A stretch of DNA of 8,954 nucleotides, taken from the NCBI GenBank assembly GCA_946187365.1, contig CAMHRD010000028.1, positions 1 through 8,954 of the forward strand. Reading direction: 5' to 3'. The notes below the pieces were generated by a model that was given only the letters and a program-made list of their open reading frames with translations, was not told where the DNA came from and made no database searches. Origin of the DNA: an uncultured Bacteroidales bacterium. Lineage in GTDB: Bacteria > Bacteroidota > Bacteroidia > Bacteroidales > UBA932. Shown here in pieces: positions 1 to 7,807 of the stretch. How positions within the stretch are numbered: position 1 is the first letter of the stretch; each line of letters starts with the position of its first letter. The position numbers and the translations under genes were made by a program.

Positions 1-7
1 TAAAAAT

Positions 8-2830
8 ATGAAGAAAGGTTTATTTTTCCTAGCAATAACAGTAATCTTATCATCTCTTGTTTCTGTAAAGGGATATTCTCAGAACTCATTGAAAGTAATG
101 GTGTTGGACAGTGCTTCCAAAGCACCTGTGGAGTTTGCAACAATGTCTATCAAATACATTGGAGAGCAGCAGGCCAAGCGTTATGCGCTTACAGACAGCA
201 CCGGATTTGCTCTCATTAAGAGCGCTCCTGTAGGTAGAGCAACGGTAACTATTGAGTGTGTGGGTTACCGCCAGCACAAGCAGCTCTTTGATGTTCACAA
301 GGGAGCCAATGATTTGGGAACGGTTTACCTCAACGGTCAGAATACGCTGAATACCATTGTAGTTACCGCAGCCGGCAACCAGATGATGGTTAAGCAGGAT
401 ACCATTGAGTACAACGCCAACGCCTTTAAGGTTAACGATACGGATATGCTTGAGGAACTCCTCAAGAAACTCCCTGGCGTTGAGATAGGTGAAGACGGAA
501 GCATTACCGCAAACGGGAAGACCATCTCCAAGATTATGATAGACGGTAAGACCTTCTTTATGGATGACCCTCAGCTTGCTTCCAAGAACCTGCCTGCCAA
601 GATTATAGAGAAACTGAAGGTGGTAGAGAGAAAGAGTGATGAGGCCCGCTTTACCGGTATTGATGACGGTGAGGAGGAGACGGTTCTGGACCTCAGCCTC
701 AAGAAGGGAATGAGTGAAGGCTGGATTGGAAATATGGGCGGCGGTTACGGAACAGAGAGAAGATATGAGGGGAGCGCAATGATTGGAAGATTTACAAAGA
801 ACATAAACTTAAGTTTCATAGGTAACGCCAACAACACCAACAACCGCGGATTCAATGATATGGCCGGCTCTATGATGAGCGTTATGATGAGTGGCGGAAG
901 CGGCGGAATGGGTATGGGACGTGGCCCGGGCGGAGGATTCTCCTTTACCGGAAACGGTATAACCAGATCCAAGATGGGCGGATTCAACGGCAACTATGAG
1001 GCAGACAGTAAGAAAATTAAGGTTAACACCAGTTACCTCTACTCTACTACAGACAAGAACGTTGAGGAGGAGAAGAACCGCACCACAATGCTCTCAGATA
1101 ACCTTAACCAGTACAACTGGTCTTCCGGTAAGCAGAATACCATTGCACGCGGTCACAGAATGGATGCAGAGATTGAGTACAACCCAACTGATGCAACTTC
1201 CGTTATCTTCCGTCCTTACGTAAGATTTGGTAACGGAGATTTTGAGCAGCTGAACAGATTCAACACTTTAAGAGGTGCCGATTCCACTAACAGAGGTTTC
1301 AATACCTCATACGGAGACAATCATTCTCAGCAGATTGGAGGCCGTCTGGTATTCCGTCAGAGACTTTGGAAGCCGGGAAGAACCATCACCCTGCGTATCA
1401 ACTACTCATTCTCCAACAACTCTTCAGACGGATTCAATATCTCCAAGACCAACTACTTTAATGGCGGTGTAATAAGCCAGACTTCAGAGGTTAACCAGTC
1501 TTACCATCAGAATCAGAGATCCAACCAGATTGGTATTAACGGAACATATACCGAGCCTTTAGGAAAGAACTACTTCATTCAGGCATCTTACAGATACTCT
1601 ATAAACCACTCCAACACAGTTAAGACAACATACGATTTTGATCCTTTCACAAATCAGTATGATATTAAGGATGAGGAGTATTCAAGCAAGTATATGGGTA
1701 ACTTCACCAATCAGAGATATGAACTGGCTCTGCGTAAACAGGAGGAGAAATACAACTTTATGTTCGGATTCTCTGCAAGTCCTGCAAAGACAACAAGTGA
1801 AGGAAGGGGAAGAGATACCTCTTATACGGTAACCAACTTCTCTCCGTCTGCAAGATTGGATTACAGAATTTCTGAGAGCAAGTTCTTCCGTTTCTCTTAC
1901 TGGGGCAGAACTTCTCAGCCATCTCTGAACCAGTTGCTTCCTATACCTGATAACTCCAACCCGCTCTACGTTCAGGAGGGTAACGCAAGTCTGAATCCTT
2001 CATTCACTCACCAGATAAGCAGTGAGTATAGAAGCAATAATCGTCAGACATTCAGCTTCTATGGAGCATCTATTGATTTGAGATATACTTCCAAGAGCAT
2101 TATCAATCAGAAGAGATATTCAGATGACGGTATTCAGTACAGCAAGTATGTTAATGCAGACAAGGGAGTTTACAACGTATCCGGAAGATTGTTCTTCAAC
2201 TCCAAGATTGCAAAGAGTGACTTCAACATTAATGTCTTCTCTAACATCTCTTACGGTAACGGATTCAGTTACGTTGCAACCAACGGCAACTTTGCAGAGA
2301 ACGAGACCAAGACCTTCAACATAAACCTCAATACACGCCTCTCTTACAGAATAGACAACTTTGAGGCTTCTGTTGGCGGCGGAACCAACTTGAGAGATGC
2401 CAGATACAGCGTTAAGACAATTGATGATGTACGTACCTGGAACAACCGTGTAAGTGCTTCATTCAACTGGACTTTCCTTAAGACCTTCAATATAACTTCC
2501 GATATCAACTACCGCTGGTTCAACGGTTACTCCGCAGGTTACGGTCAGAGTCAGACAATATGGAACGGTGAGATTTCAAAGACATTCTACCACAACGCAT
2601 TTACCTTTAAGGTAAGATGTTATGATATTCTCAACAAATCACGCAACACCTACAGAAACAACTCAGAGAACTACTTTGAGGATGTAACAAACAATACGTT
2701 AGGACGTTACCTTATGTTCACGCTTACCTTCAGGTTCGGTTCATTCGGCGGAAAGAGCATGCGTGAGGCAAGAAGGGGCGGCGGATTTATGGGCCCTCCT
2801 CCTATGGGTGGCGGACGCGGAAGAAGATAG
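8..2830 (+). CDS. Outer-membrane beta-barrel protein with carboxypeptidase-regulatory-like N-terminus, first of a tandem pair
   Basis: A 940-residue exported protein of the TonB-receptor-like outer-membrane barrel type common in Bacteroidota. Residues 1 to about 25 form a signal peptide (MKK, hydrophobic core, then GYSQ). Residues about 26-110 look like a carboxypeptidase-regulatory-like beta-sandwich (VMVLDSASKAPVEFATMSI, then the TDSTG turn). Residues about 112-232 resemble a plug region, with the highly conserved stretches QDTIEYNANAF and MIDGKTFFMDDP. The rest is a long Asn/Ser/Tyr/aromatic-rich barrel. Two oddities: a Gly/Met-rich insert at residues 286-317, and 29 residues (912-940) beyond the last recognisable barrel strand (TLTFRFG), rich in Gly, Pro and Arg. 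The substrate cannot be told from sequence; there is no SusD-type partner in the window. The ATG at 8 follows an A-rich stretch, and its promoter lies outside the window. Downstream comes a paralog after 4 nt, so the two are probably co-transcribed. The family call is confident; true TonB-dependent transport is uncertain. Confidence 0.9.
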   Translation: MKKGLFFLAITVILSSLVSVKGYSQNSLKVMVLDSASKAPVEFATMSIKYIGEQQAKRYALTDSTGFALIKSAPVGRATVTIECVGYRQHKQLFDVHKGANDLGTVYLNGQNTLNTIVVTAAGNQMMVKQDTIEYNANAFKVNDTDMLEELLKKLPGVEIGEDGSITANGKTISKIMIDGKTFFMDDPQLASKNLPAKIIEKLKVVERKSDEARFTGIDDGEEETVLDLSLKKGMSEGWIGNMGGGYGTERRYEGSAMIGRFTKNINLSFIGNANNTNNRGFNDMAGSMMSVMMSGGSGGMGMGRGPGGGFSFTGNGITRSKMGGFNGNYEADSKKIKVNTSYLYSTTDKNVEEEKNRTTMLSDNLNQYNWSSGKQNTIARGHRMDAEIEYNPTDATSVIFRPYVRFGNGDFEQLNRFNTLRGADSTNRGFNTSYGDNHSQQIGGRLVFRQRLWKPGRTITLRINYSFSNNSSDGFNISKTNYFNGGVISQTSEVNQSYHQNQRSNQIGINGTYTEPLGKNYFIQASYRYSINHSNTVKTTYDFDPFTNQYDIKDEEYSSKYMGNFTNQRYELALRKQEEKYNFMFGFSASPAKTTSEGRGRDTSYTVTNFSPSARLDYRISESKFFRFSYWGRTSQPSLNQLLPIPDNSNPLYVQEGNASLNPSFTHQISSEYRSNNRQTFSFYGASIDLRYTSKSIINQKRYSDDGIQYSKYVNADKGVYNVSGRLFFNSKIAKSDFNINVFSNISYGNGFSYVATNGNFAENETKTFNINLNTRLSYRIDNFEASVGGGTNLRDARYSVKTIDDVRTWNNRVSASFNWTFLKTFNITSDINYRWFNGYSAGYGQSQTIWNGEISKTFYHNAFTFKVRCYDILNKSRNTYRNNSENYFEDVTNNTLGRYLMFTLTFRFGSFGGKSMREARRGGGFMGPPPMGGGRGRR

Positions 2831-2834
2831 AGCC

Positions 2835-5537
2835 TTGAAAAGCTTCAGAATAAAGATATTACAAGTTACCCTAGTCTCCCTGGTCTTACTTCTGAGTGGC
2901 CGGGGAAACTTCTTATATGCTCAGAACTCTTTAAGCGTAAGGGTTTTGGACAGCACTTCCCGTACTCCGGTAGAACTGGCAACCTTCTCCGTAAAGTACA
3001 TAGGTGAGAGCAAACCCCGTTACACCCTTACAGACAGCAGCGGAGTGGCTGTTTTAAAAAAGGTTCCAACCGGCAGGGCGGAGGTTAAAATTGATTTCAT
3101 CGGTTACCGCAGCAAGAGCTTCAGTTTTGATGTCCATCGCGGAGCGAACGAGATAGGAGACGTGCTGCTCTCTTCAAACAACATGCTGGATGCCATAACG
3201 GTTAGCGCCGTTGGAAATCAGATGCTTATAAAGCAGGATACCATTGAGTACAACGCCAACGCCTTTAAGACGGAGGAGTCTGATATGCTGGAGGACCTCA
3301 TTAAAAAACTGCCGGGTGCGGAGATTGAAGACGGCAAGATTACGGTAGACGGAAAGGAGATTACCAAGATTATGATAGACGGTAAGATCTTCTTTATGGA
3401 TGACCCAACGCTGGCCTCCAAAAACATCCCTGCAAAGATTGTGGAGAAGATTCGTCTTTTAGACCGCCAGAGTGATGAGGCGCGCTTTACCGGAATTGAT
3501 GACGGACAGGAGGAAACCGTTCTGGATCTGAGTCTTAAGAGCGGTATCTTTGACGGCTGGTTTGGCAACATTGGCGGCTCTTACGGAACCAACAAACGCT
3601 ATGAGGGGGCCGCTCTTGCCGGAAGATTTACCAACACCTCACAGCTCAGCCTTCTTGCAAATGCCAACAACACAAACAACAGCGGCTTTAAGGACCTCGC
3701 GATGGACATGCTTACCCAAATGGTGGGCAACACTGCAACCGGCAGCGGCATAACAACCAGCCGGATGGGGGGAGTCAACTACAACTACGAGAGCCGCAAC
3801 AAAAAACTCAAGAGCCACAACAGTTACCTCTATTCCTCTTCAGATCAACGCATTGAACAGAGCATTGAGCGTGTCTCCACCATCAGTGATGATGTAACCC
3901 AATACAGCAACTCCACCAACCTCAACAAGAACAAGGTACGCGGTCACAGATATAACGGAGAGACAACATATTCTCCAACAGACAACACCTCCTTTACGCT
4001 GAGGCCAACCCTGCAGGTAGGAAACGGTAGTTTCTCCAGAGAGCGTCTCTTCACCACTCTAAGAAACACAGATTCAACCAATAAGGGCTGGAGTTCATCT
4101 TTCGGAGACAACAAATCTTTAAAGGCGGGAGCAACATTTATCTACCGTCAGAAACTTGGAAAGCCGGGGCGCACAATGGCATTGGTTCTGGCCTACAACT
4201 TCTCCACCAACAGCGTGGACGGTTACAACATAAGTACCACCAACTACTTCAAAAAGAACGTAATAAACAGAACCAAGGAGATAGACCAGTTCTACCACCG
4301 CAACAACAGAAGCAACGCATACTCCGCATATCTCACTTATACAGAGCCTCTTGGAAAGAACTACTTTATTCAGTTTGCATACCGTTATGCGGTAAATCAC
4401 TCCAACACTCTGCGTAACACTTATGATTATGACAAGGAGACACAGAAGTATGACATTCCGGATGAGGATCTTACAAGAGATTACTTTGGAGATTTTACCA
4501 ACCAGCGTTATGAACTCTCCTTCCGCAAACAGGAGAAGAAGTACAACTTTATGCTTGGCGTCTCTTACCAACCCTCTAAGACCGAGAGCAAAGGAAGAGA
4601 TAAGGATACCACTTACTCACTGGGCAACTTTGCTCCTACTGCAAGGTTTATTTACAAGTTTACAGATACCAGATACCTTAAGATTACTTACCGCGGAACC
4701 ACCAAGCAGCCAACGCTTAACCAGCTTCTTCCGCTGATAGACAACTCCAACCCGCTTATCATTCAGGTGGGAAATGACAAGTTAAATCCTTCATTTACAC
4801 ACAATCTGGATATGGAGTACCGCAGCGGAAAGAGAAACCGTTTCCGCTGGTTCAGCATAAGTTTCCGCGGCCGTTACACCACCAACAGCATAATCAACCG
4901 CAAGAGTTACACGGAAGACGGTGTTCAGGTACGCCGTTATATCAACTCAGACAGAGGGGTTTACAGCGCAGACCTCCGTATGCTGTTCAACAGCCGTCTG
5001 GGCCAGACGGACTTTTTCTACAACCTTTGGACAAGGGCCGCCCTGAGCAACGGCATAAGTTATATACTTGAGGATGGGGAGTTTAAGGAGAACGTTACCA
5101 CCAACCTCAACCTCACCGTAAATCAGAGACTCTCCTACAGGATTGATGATCTGGAGATTGCAGCCAGCTGCGCTCTCTCATACCGCAACGCCTGGTACAG
5201 CCTCTCCTCTCTGGATGATATCTCCACCTGGAACAACAGAGTGGGGGCCAGCGTAAACTGGACTTTCCTCAAAACCTGGAACCTTACAACAGATGTAACT
5301 CACAGGTTCTTCTGGGGTTATGACAATGATTACGGCAACTCCCAAACGGTTTGGAACTGCTCGCTTTCAAAGACATTCTATAAAAAGAGGATGACCTTAA
5401 AGATTAAGGTTTACGATATCTTAAAATCTTCCAAGGCAATAAACAGAACTACGGCGGAGAACTATTACCAGGATGTAAGAACCAACGTACTTGGAAGATA
5501 CGCCCTTATTACACTGCTTTATCGTTTCGGAGTTTAG
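2835..5537 (+). CDS. Outer-membrane beta-barrel protein, second of the tandem pair (TTG start)
   Basis: A roughly 900-residue paralog of the gene before it, alignable over nearly the whole length. The reading frame is open from an ATG at 2763, but that would give 24 residues of nonsense read out of frame through the Gly/Arg-rich end of gene 1. The TTG at 2835 instead begins MKSFRIKILQ, followed by a hydrophobic core and LYAQ, a normal signal peptide ending near residue 29. I therefore choose TTG, 4 nt after the TAG of gene 1; no good Shine-Dalgarno is visible, so translational coupling is likely. Order of parts: carboxypeptidase-regulatory-like domain (about 31-115), plug-like region with the same QDTIEYNANAF and MIDGKIFFMDDP stretches, then barrel. 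It ends in the aromatic-type strand ITLLYRFGV, as expected for recognition by the barrel assembly machinery. It lacks the Gly/Met insert and C-terminal tail of its neighbour. The 3' end overlaps the convergent pseudouridine synthase gene by 29 bp. Substrate unknown. Confidence 0.88.
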   Translation: MKSFRIKILQVTLVSLVLLLSGRGNFLYAQNSLSVRVLDSTSRTPVELATFSVKYIGESKPRYTLTDSSGVAVLKKVPTGRAEVKIDFIGYRSKSFSFDVHRGANEIGDVLLSSNNMLDAITVSAVGNQMLIKQDTIEYNANAFKTEESDMLEDLIKKLPGAEIEDGKITVDGKEITKIMIDGKIFFMDDPTLASKNIPAKIVEKIRLLDRQSDEARFTGIDDGQEETVLDLSLKSGIFDGWFGNIGGSYGTNKRYEGAALAGRFTNTSQLSLLANANNTNNSGFKDLAMDMLTQMVGNTATGSGITTSRMGGVNYNYESRNKKLKSHNSYLYSSSDQRIEQSIERVSTISDDVTQYSNSTNLNKNKVRGHRYNGETTYSPTDNTSFTLRPTLQVGNGSFSRERLFTTLRNTDSTNKGWSSSFGDNKSLKAGATFIYRQKLGKPGRTMALVLAYNFSTNSVDGYNISTTNYFKKNVINRTKEIDQFYHRNNRSNAYSAYLTYTEPLGKNYFIQFAYRYAVNHSNTLRNTYDYDKETQKYDIPDEDLTRDYFGDFTNQRYELSFRKQEKKYNFMLGVSYQPSKTESKGRDKDTTYSLGNFAPTARFIYKFTDTRYLKITYRGTTKQPTLNQLLPLIDNSNPLIIQVGNDKLNPSFTHNLDMEYRSGKRNRFRWFSISFRGRYTTNSIINRKSYTEDGVQVRRYINSDRGVYSADLRMLFNSRLGQTDFFYNLWTRAALSNGISYILEDGEFKENVTTNLNLTVNQRLSYRIDDLEIAASCALSYRNAWYSLSSLDDISTWNNRVGASVNWTFLKTWNLTTDVTHRFFWGYDNDYGNSQTVWNCSLSKTFYKKRMTLKIKVYDILKSSKAINRTTAENYYQDVRTNVLGRYALITLLYRFGV

Positions 5538-6636
5538 TGTACTCCCGCATCTTGTTTATAAGCGCAGTCATATCTTGAGGAACAGGTGAATCAAAGTTCA
5601 TCTCTTTACCTGTTGTAGGGTGAACAAAGCCCAGAGTCTTTGCGTGGAGTCCCTGGCGCGGCAGTATCTTAAAGCAGTTCTCTATGAACTGTTTATACTT
5701 GGTAAAGATTGTTCCCTGCAGTATCTTGTCTCCTCCGTAACGCTCATCGCTGAAGAGAGGGTGGCCCAGATACTTCATGTGCACTCTTATCTGATGAGTC
5801 CTTCCCGTCTCCAGAATGCACTCAACCACAGTTACATACCCAAACCTCTCCAGCACTCTGTAGTGGGTTACGGCATGCTTTCCCTTACTTCCGTCTTTAG
5901 ATACTGTAAAGCGCATACGGTCAGATTCATCGCGAGTTATGTTGGCATCCACCGTTCCCTCATCCTCCTCAATGTTGCCCCATACAATTGCCACATACTT
6001 TCTCTTTGTGGTGTGGTCAAAGAACTGCTTTGCCAGCTTCATCTGCGCCTCTTCATTCTTGGCAATCACCAGAATACCGGAGGTGTCCTTATCTATTCTG
6101 TGAACCAGTATTCCGTTCTTTCCTCCAAGATGATATGCAACCGCGTTGACCAGCGTACCGGAGAAATGGCCGTGGCCCGGATGGACCACCATACCCGCCT
6201 CCTTGTTGATTACCAGAAGGTCATCATCTTCATACACTACATCAATAGGTATGTTCTCCGGTCCTATCTCTCTGACTCTCTTCTCGTAAGGGAATACCAG
6301 AGAGATCTCATCCAGCGGCTTAACCTTGTAGTTGGATTTAGCAATCTTGCCGTTAACCCTCACATAGCCGGCCTCCACAGCCATCTGCACACGGCTGCGT
6401 GAAGTCTCCGTCATCTTGGATGTAATGTACTTATCCAAGCGCATCATAGACTGCCCCTTGTCCACCACAAACTTGTAGTGTTCAAAGAGTTCCTCTACGT
6501 TCTCATCATCTGTGAAATCTTGTTCATCAGACGCCTCCGCAACGTCAACGTCCACAACGCCCTTAGATGCAGTATCAAAGGCGCTGAGCTTCTCTGCCAG
6601 CTTCTTAACGGTATTTTTCTTCTTGGATGCGCCCAT
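5509..6636 (-). CDS. rluD: RluA/RluD-family 23S rRNA pseudouridine synthase
   Basis: A 375-residue cytoplasmic enzyme that isomerises specific uridines in RNA to pseudouridine; RluD relatives act on helix 69 of 23S rRNA. From the ATG at 6636: residues 1-50 are a Lys-rich then acidic low-complexity extension; about 66-116 form an S4 RNA-binding domain (MRLDKYI ... GYVRVNGK); the catalytic domain follows, with HRIDKDTSG holding the catalytic Asp182 and the conserved GRTHQIRVHMKYLGHPL at 278-294. E. coli RluD has 326 residues, so the N-terminal extension explains most of the extra length. A TTG at 6642 would add two residues, but the ATG is preceded at suitable distance by TAAGG (overlapping the stop of the upstream gene) and is preferred. 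It lies 11 nt after the PASTA gene, almost surely in the same operon. The 3' end overlaps the convergent barrel gene. The exact target (RluD versus RluA or RluC type) is inferred, not shown. Confidence 0.92.
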   Translation of the reverse strand: MGASKKKNTVKKLAEKLSAFDTASKGVVDVDVAEASDEQDFTDDENVEELFEHYKFVVDKGQSMMRLDKYITSKMTETSRSRVQMAVEAGYVRVNGKIAKSNYKVKPLDEISLVFPYEKRVREIGPENIPIDVVYEDDDLLVINKEAGMVVHPGHGHFSGTLVNAVAYHLGGKNGILVHRIDKDTSGILVIAKNEEAQMKLAKQFFDHTTKRKYVAIVWGNIEEDEGTVDANITRDESDRMRFTVSKDGSKGKHAVTHYRVLERFGYVTVVECILETGRTHQIRVHMKYLGHPLFSDERYGGDKILQGTIFTKYKQFIENCFKILPRQGLHAKTLGFVHPTTGKEMNFDSPVPQDMTALINKMREYTKLRNDKAV

Positions 6637-6647
6637 AGACAAAAACC

Positions 6648-7514
6648 TTACAGAACAGGCTCGTCTCCGCTCTTTACGGTATCAACTACAATAGGATCCT
6701 GAGCCTTTACCTTCAGTTTGTTATCCTGAGCAAGGTTCTTATCCAGAGTAAGATAGATTGTTACTCCCGTTCCCATAAGTACGGAACTAGAGAGGGTAGG
6801 GCCCGGCTCCTGGCGGTAAACCACTGAGTTAACGGTATCTGCGTAGGTCTTTACCGTCTGGTCAAAGACCATTCTGTTAAGATTCAGAGAGTGATAGATA
6901 AGTTCACTGCGTACCTGATGATACGGCACGGTTATAAGGTTAGGAATGTTGGTGCGGTTATCTGAAGAGTTAAGTCCCAGGGTTAAATCCAGATAACTCT
7001 CCTGAGGAATGGATGTACCCGGCTCAATAGGCACTCCGTTAAAGCTCTGAGCCAGCACGTTATTGGTTGCAATATCAGAAACGTACCTGAGTTTTCCAAT
7101 CTTAAGGCCAACGGAGTGCAGAGAACTCTCCGCCTGACGCAGTGAAACTCCCACAACGTTAGGCACTTTCACCATTACCGGAACCAGAGAGTTAATGGTT
7201 ACCAGAATTCTGCGGTTCTTCTTCACCCTGCTTCCCGCAGCCGGAATCTGCTTAATAACCTGTCCTGCATGAAGTTGAGGAATATAAACGGAATCCGTAG
7301 CATCTATCCTTACGTGACTTTTGCGAGCCAGTTTCTGCGCCTCGCTAATTGTCATGTTTGTAAAGTCCGGAACCACCAGACTCTTGCCGTGCCTTGTAAC
7401 TGACTTAAGCAGCCAAAAGAGTATCACTACGGTAACAATTGCCGCCAAAACGGCCAGCACCGCCTGCTTGAAACCCCAAGACTTATACCATTTAACCTTT
7501 TTGTTCTGTGCCAT
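6648..7514 (-). CDS. Membrane-anchored protein with three PASTA domains
   Basis: A 288-residue protein with a basic N-terminus (MAQNKKVKWYKSWGFK), a single transmembrane helix at about 17-37, and three tandem PASTA domains outside the cytoplasm: about 45-108 (VPDFTNMTISEAQ), 114-181 (VKVPNVVGVSLRQAESSL) and 188-258 (NIPNLITVPYHQVRSEL). A short charged C-terminal tail follows. PASTA domains bind peptidoglycan or beta-lactam-like ligands in penicillin-binding proteins and Ser/Thr kinases, but no kinase or transpeptidase domain is attached here. That is the usual form of PASTA protein in Bacteroidota, and its role is probably periplasmic cell-wall binding. In many Bacteroidota such a gene sits next to an rluD-like gene and a D-Ala-D-Ala ligase gene (from memory); here the synthase is present and the ligase is not in the window. 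The start ATG at 7514 lies only 16 nt after the rpmH terminator. Confidence 0.9.
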   Translation of the reverse strand: MAQNKKVKWYKSWGFKQAVLAVLAAIVTVVILFWLLKSVTRHGKSLVVPDFTNMTISEAQKLARKSHVRIDATDSVYIPQLHAGQVIKQIPAAGSRVKKNRRILVTINSLVPVMVKVPNVVGVSLRQAESSLHSVGLKIGKLRYVSDIATNNVLAQSFNGVPIEPGTSIPQESYLDLTLGLNSSDNRTNIPNLITVPYHQVRSELIYHSLNLNRMVFDQTVKTYADTVNSVVYRQEPGPTLSSSVLMGTGVTIYLTLDKNLAQDNKLKVKAQDPIVVDTVKSGDEPVL

Positions 7515-7521
7515 AACTCCA

Positions 7522-7529
7522 CAAAGATA
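7522..7529 (-). promoter_or_regulatory. Possible -7 element for the PASTA-rluD operon
   Basis: On the minus strand TATCTTTG matches the Bacteroidota -7 consensus TAnnTTTG exactly and ends 7 nt before the PASTA ATG. No TTTG stands at the usual 19-21 nt upstream; the nearest is at 14 nt, inside the terminator hairpin. If used, the transcript would have almost no leader. Weak without the -33 box. Confidence 0.3.
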
Positions 7530-7530
7530 T

Positions 7531-7561
7531 AAAAAAAGCAGACCAAAAACTTTTGGTCTGC
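7531..7561 (-). terminator. Intrinsic terminator after rpmH
   Basis: A perfect 11-bp inverted repeat, GCAGACCAAAA at 7538-7548 and TTTTGGTCTGC at 7551-7561, with a 2-base gap (the real loop will open a few A-U pairs). Read on the minus strand it is followed by seven T (7531-7537), the form of a Rho-independent terminator. It begins 24 nt after the rpmH stop and ends 16 nt before the PASTA start, so it separates rpmH from the downstream operon or attenuates read-through into it. On the plus strand the downstream run (CTTTAAATT) is much weaker. Confidence 0.88.
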
Positions 7562-7585
7562 CTTTAAATTCCCGTGAGCCAACAA

Positions 7586-7738
7586 TTAAAATCTGTCTTC
7601 ACTAGAAACTGTCAATTTTTTTCTTCCTCTTCTGCGACGTGCTGCAAGAACTCTTCTTCCGTTAGGAGTACTCATTCTCTCTCTGAAGCCATGCTTGTTG
7701 CGTCTTTTGCGGATGGAAGGCTGGAATGTACGTTTCAT
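7586..7738 (-). CDS. rpmH: 50S ribosomal protein L34
   Basis: A 50-residue, very basic protein beginning MKRTFQPSIRKRRNKHGF, followed by RERMSTPNGRRVLAARR and GRKKLTVS: the full L34 signature. It is a structural protein of the large ribosomal subunit that contacts 23S rRNA. E. coli L34 has 46 residues; the extra length here is the C-terminal SEDRF. The ATG at 7738 has only an A-rich stretch before it, as is normal for this phylum. It has its own strong promoter and its own terminator, so it is probably a single-gene transcript. The usual partner rnpA does not follow; instead the next gene is the PASTA protein. Confidence 0.97.
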   Translation of the reverse strand: MKRTFQPSIRKRRNKHGFRERMSTPNGRRVLAARRRRGRKKLTVSSEDRF

Positions 7739-7774
7739 ATCTTTTTCTATTTATTATTTTCGTCAATTGGGCTG

Positions 7775-7805
7775 CAAATATAGCATTTATTTTAAAGAAT
7801 ACAAA
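7775..7805 (-). promoter_or_regulatory. Primary-sigma promoter of rpmH, Bacteroidota type
   Basis: On the minus strand a TTTG (-33 box, plus-strand CAAA at 7802-7805) is followed after exactly 19 nt by TATATTTG (-7 box, TAnnTTTG, plus-strand 7775-7782). Both boxes and the spacing match the Bacteroidota housekeeping consensus. Transcription would start near 7770, giving a leader of about 30 nt before the rpmH ATG. The -33 box lies 2 nt beyond the stop codon of the upstream transpeptidase gene. Confidence 0.85.
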
Positions 7806-7807
7806 TT

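Noticed and set aside
2763..2834. ATG-initiated extension of the second barrel protein
   Set aside because: It translates the Gly/Arg-rich end of gene 1 in another frame and would bury the signal peptide 24 residues inside.
3218..3571. 117-codon open frame on the minus strand
   Set aside because: Antisense to the most conserved plug-like region of the second barrel gene, with Ser/Ile-rich composition typical of a shadow.
4119..4571. 150-codon open frame on the minus strand inside the second barrel gene
   Set aside because: Antisense to a continuous, well-matched barrel sequence; the Val/Leu-rich translation is what antisense of Asn/Tyr/Thr-rich barrels gives.
8..5537. SusC/SusD polysaccharide utilisation locus
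   Set aside because: No SusD-like lipoprotein, glycoside hydrolase or anti-sigma/sigma pair is in the window, and the proteins fit the general barrel family better than SusC.
5620..6402. 260-codon open frame on the plus strand
   Set aside because: It lies wholly antisense to the pseudouridine synthase, whose motifs are intact; its translation shows no recognisable domain.
7574..7783. 69-codon plus-strand frame over the rpmH region
   Set aside because: The minus strand here encodes a complete L34 with promoter and terminator.
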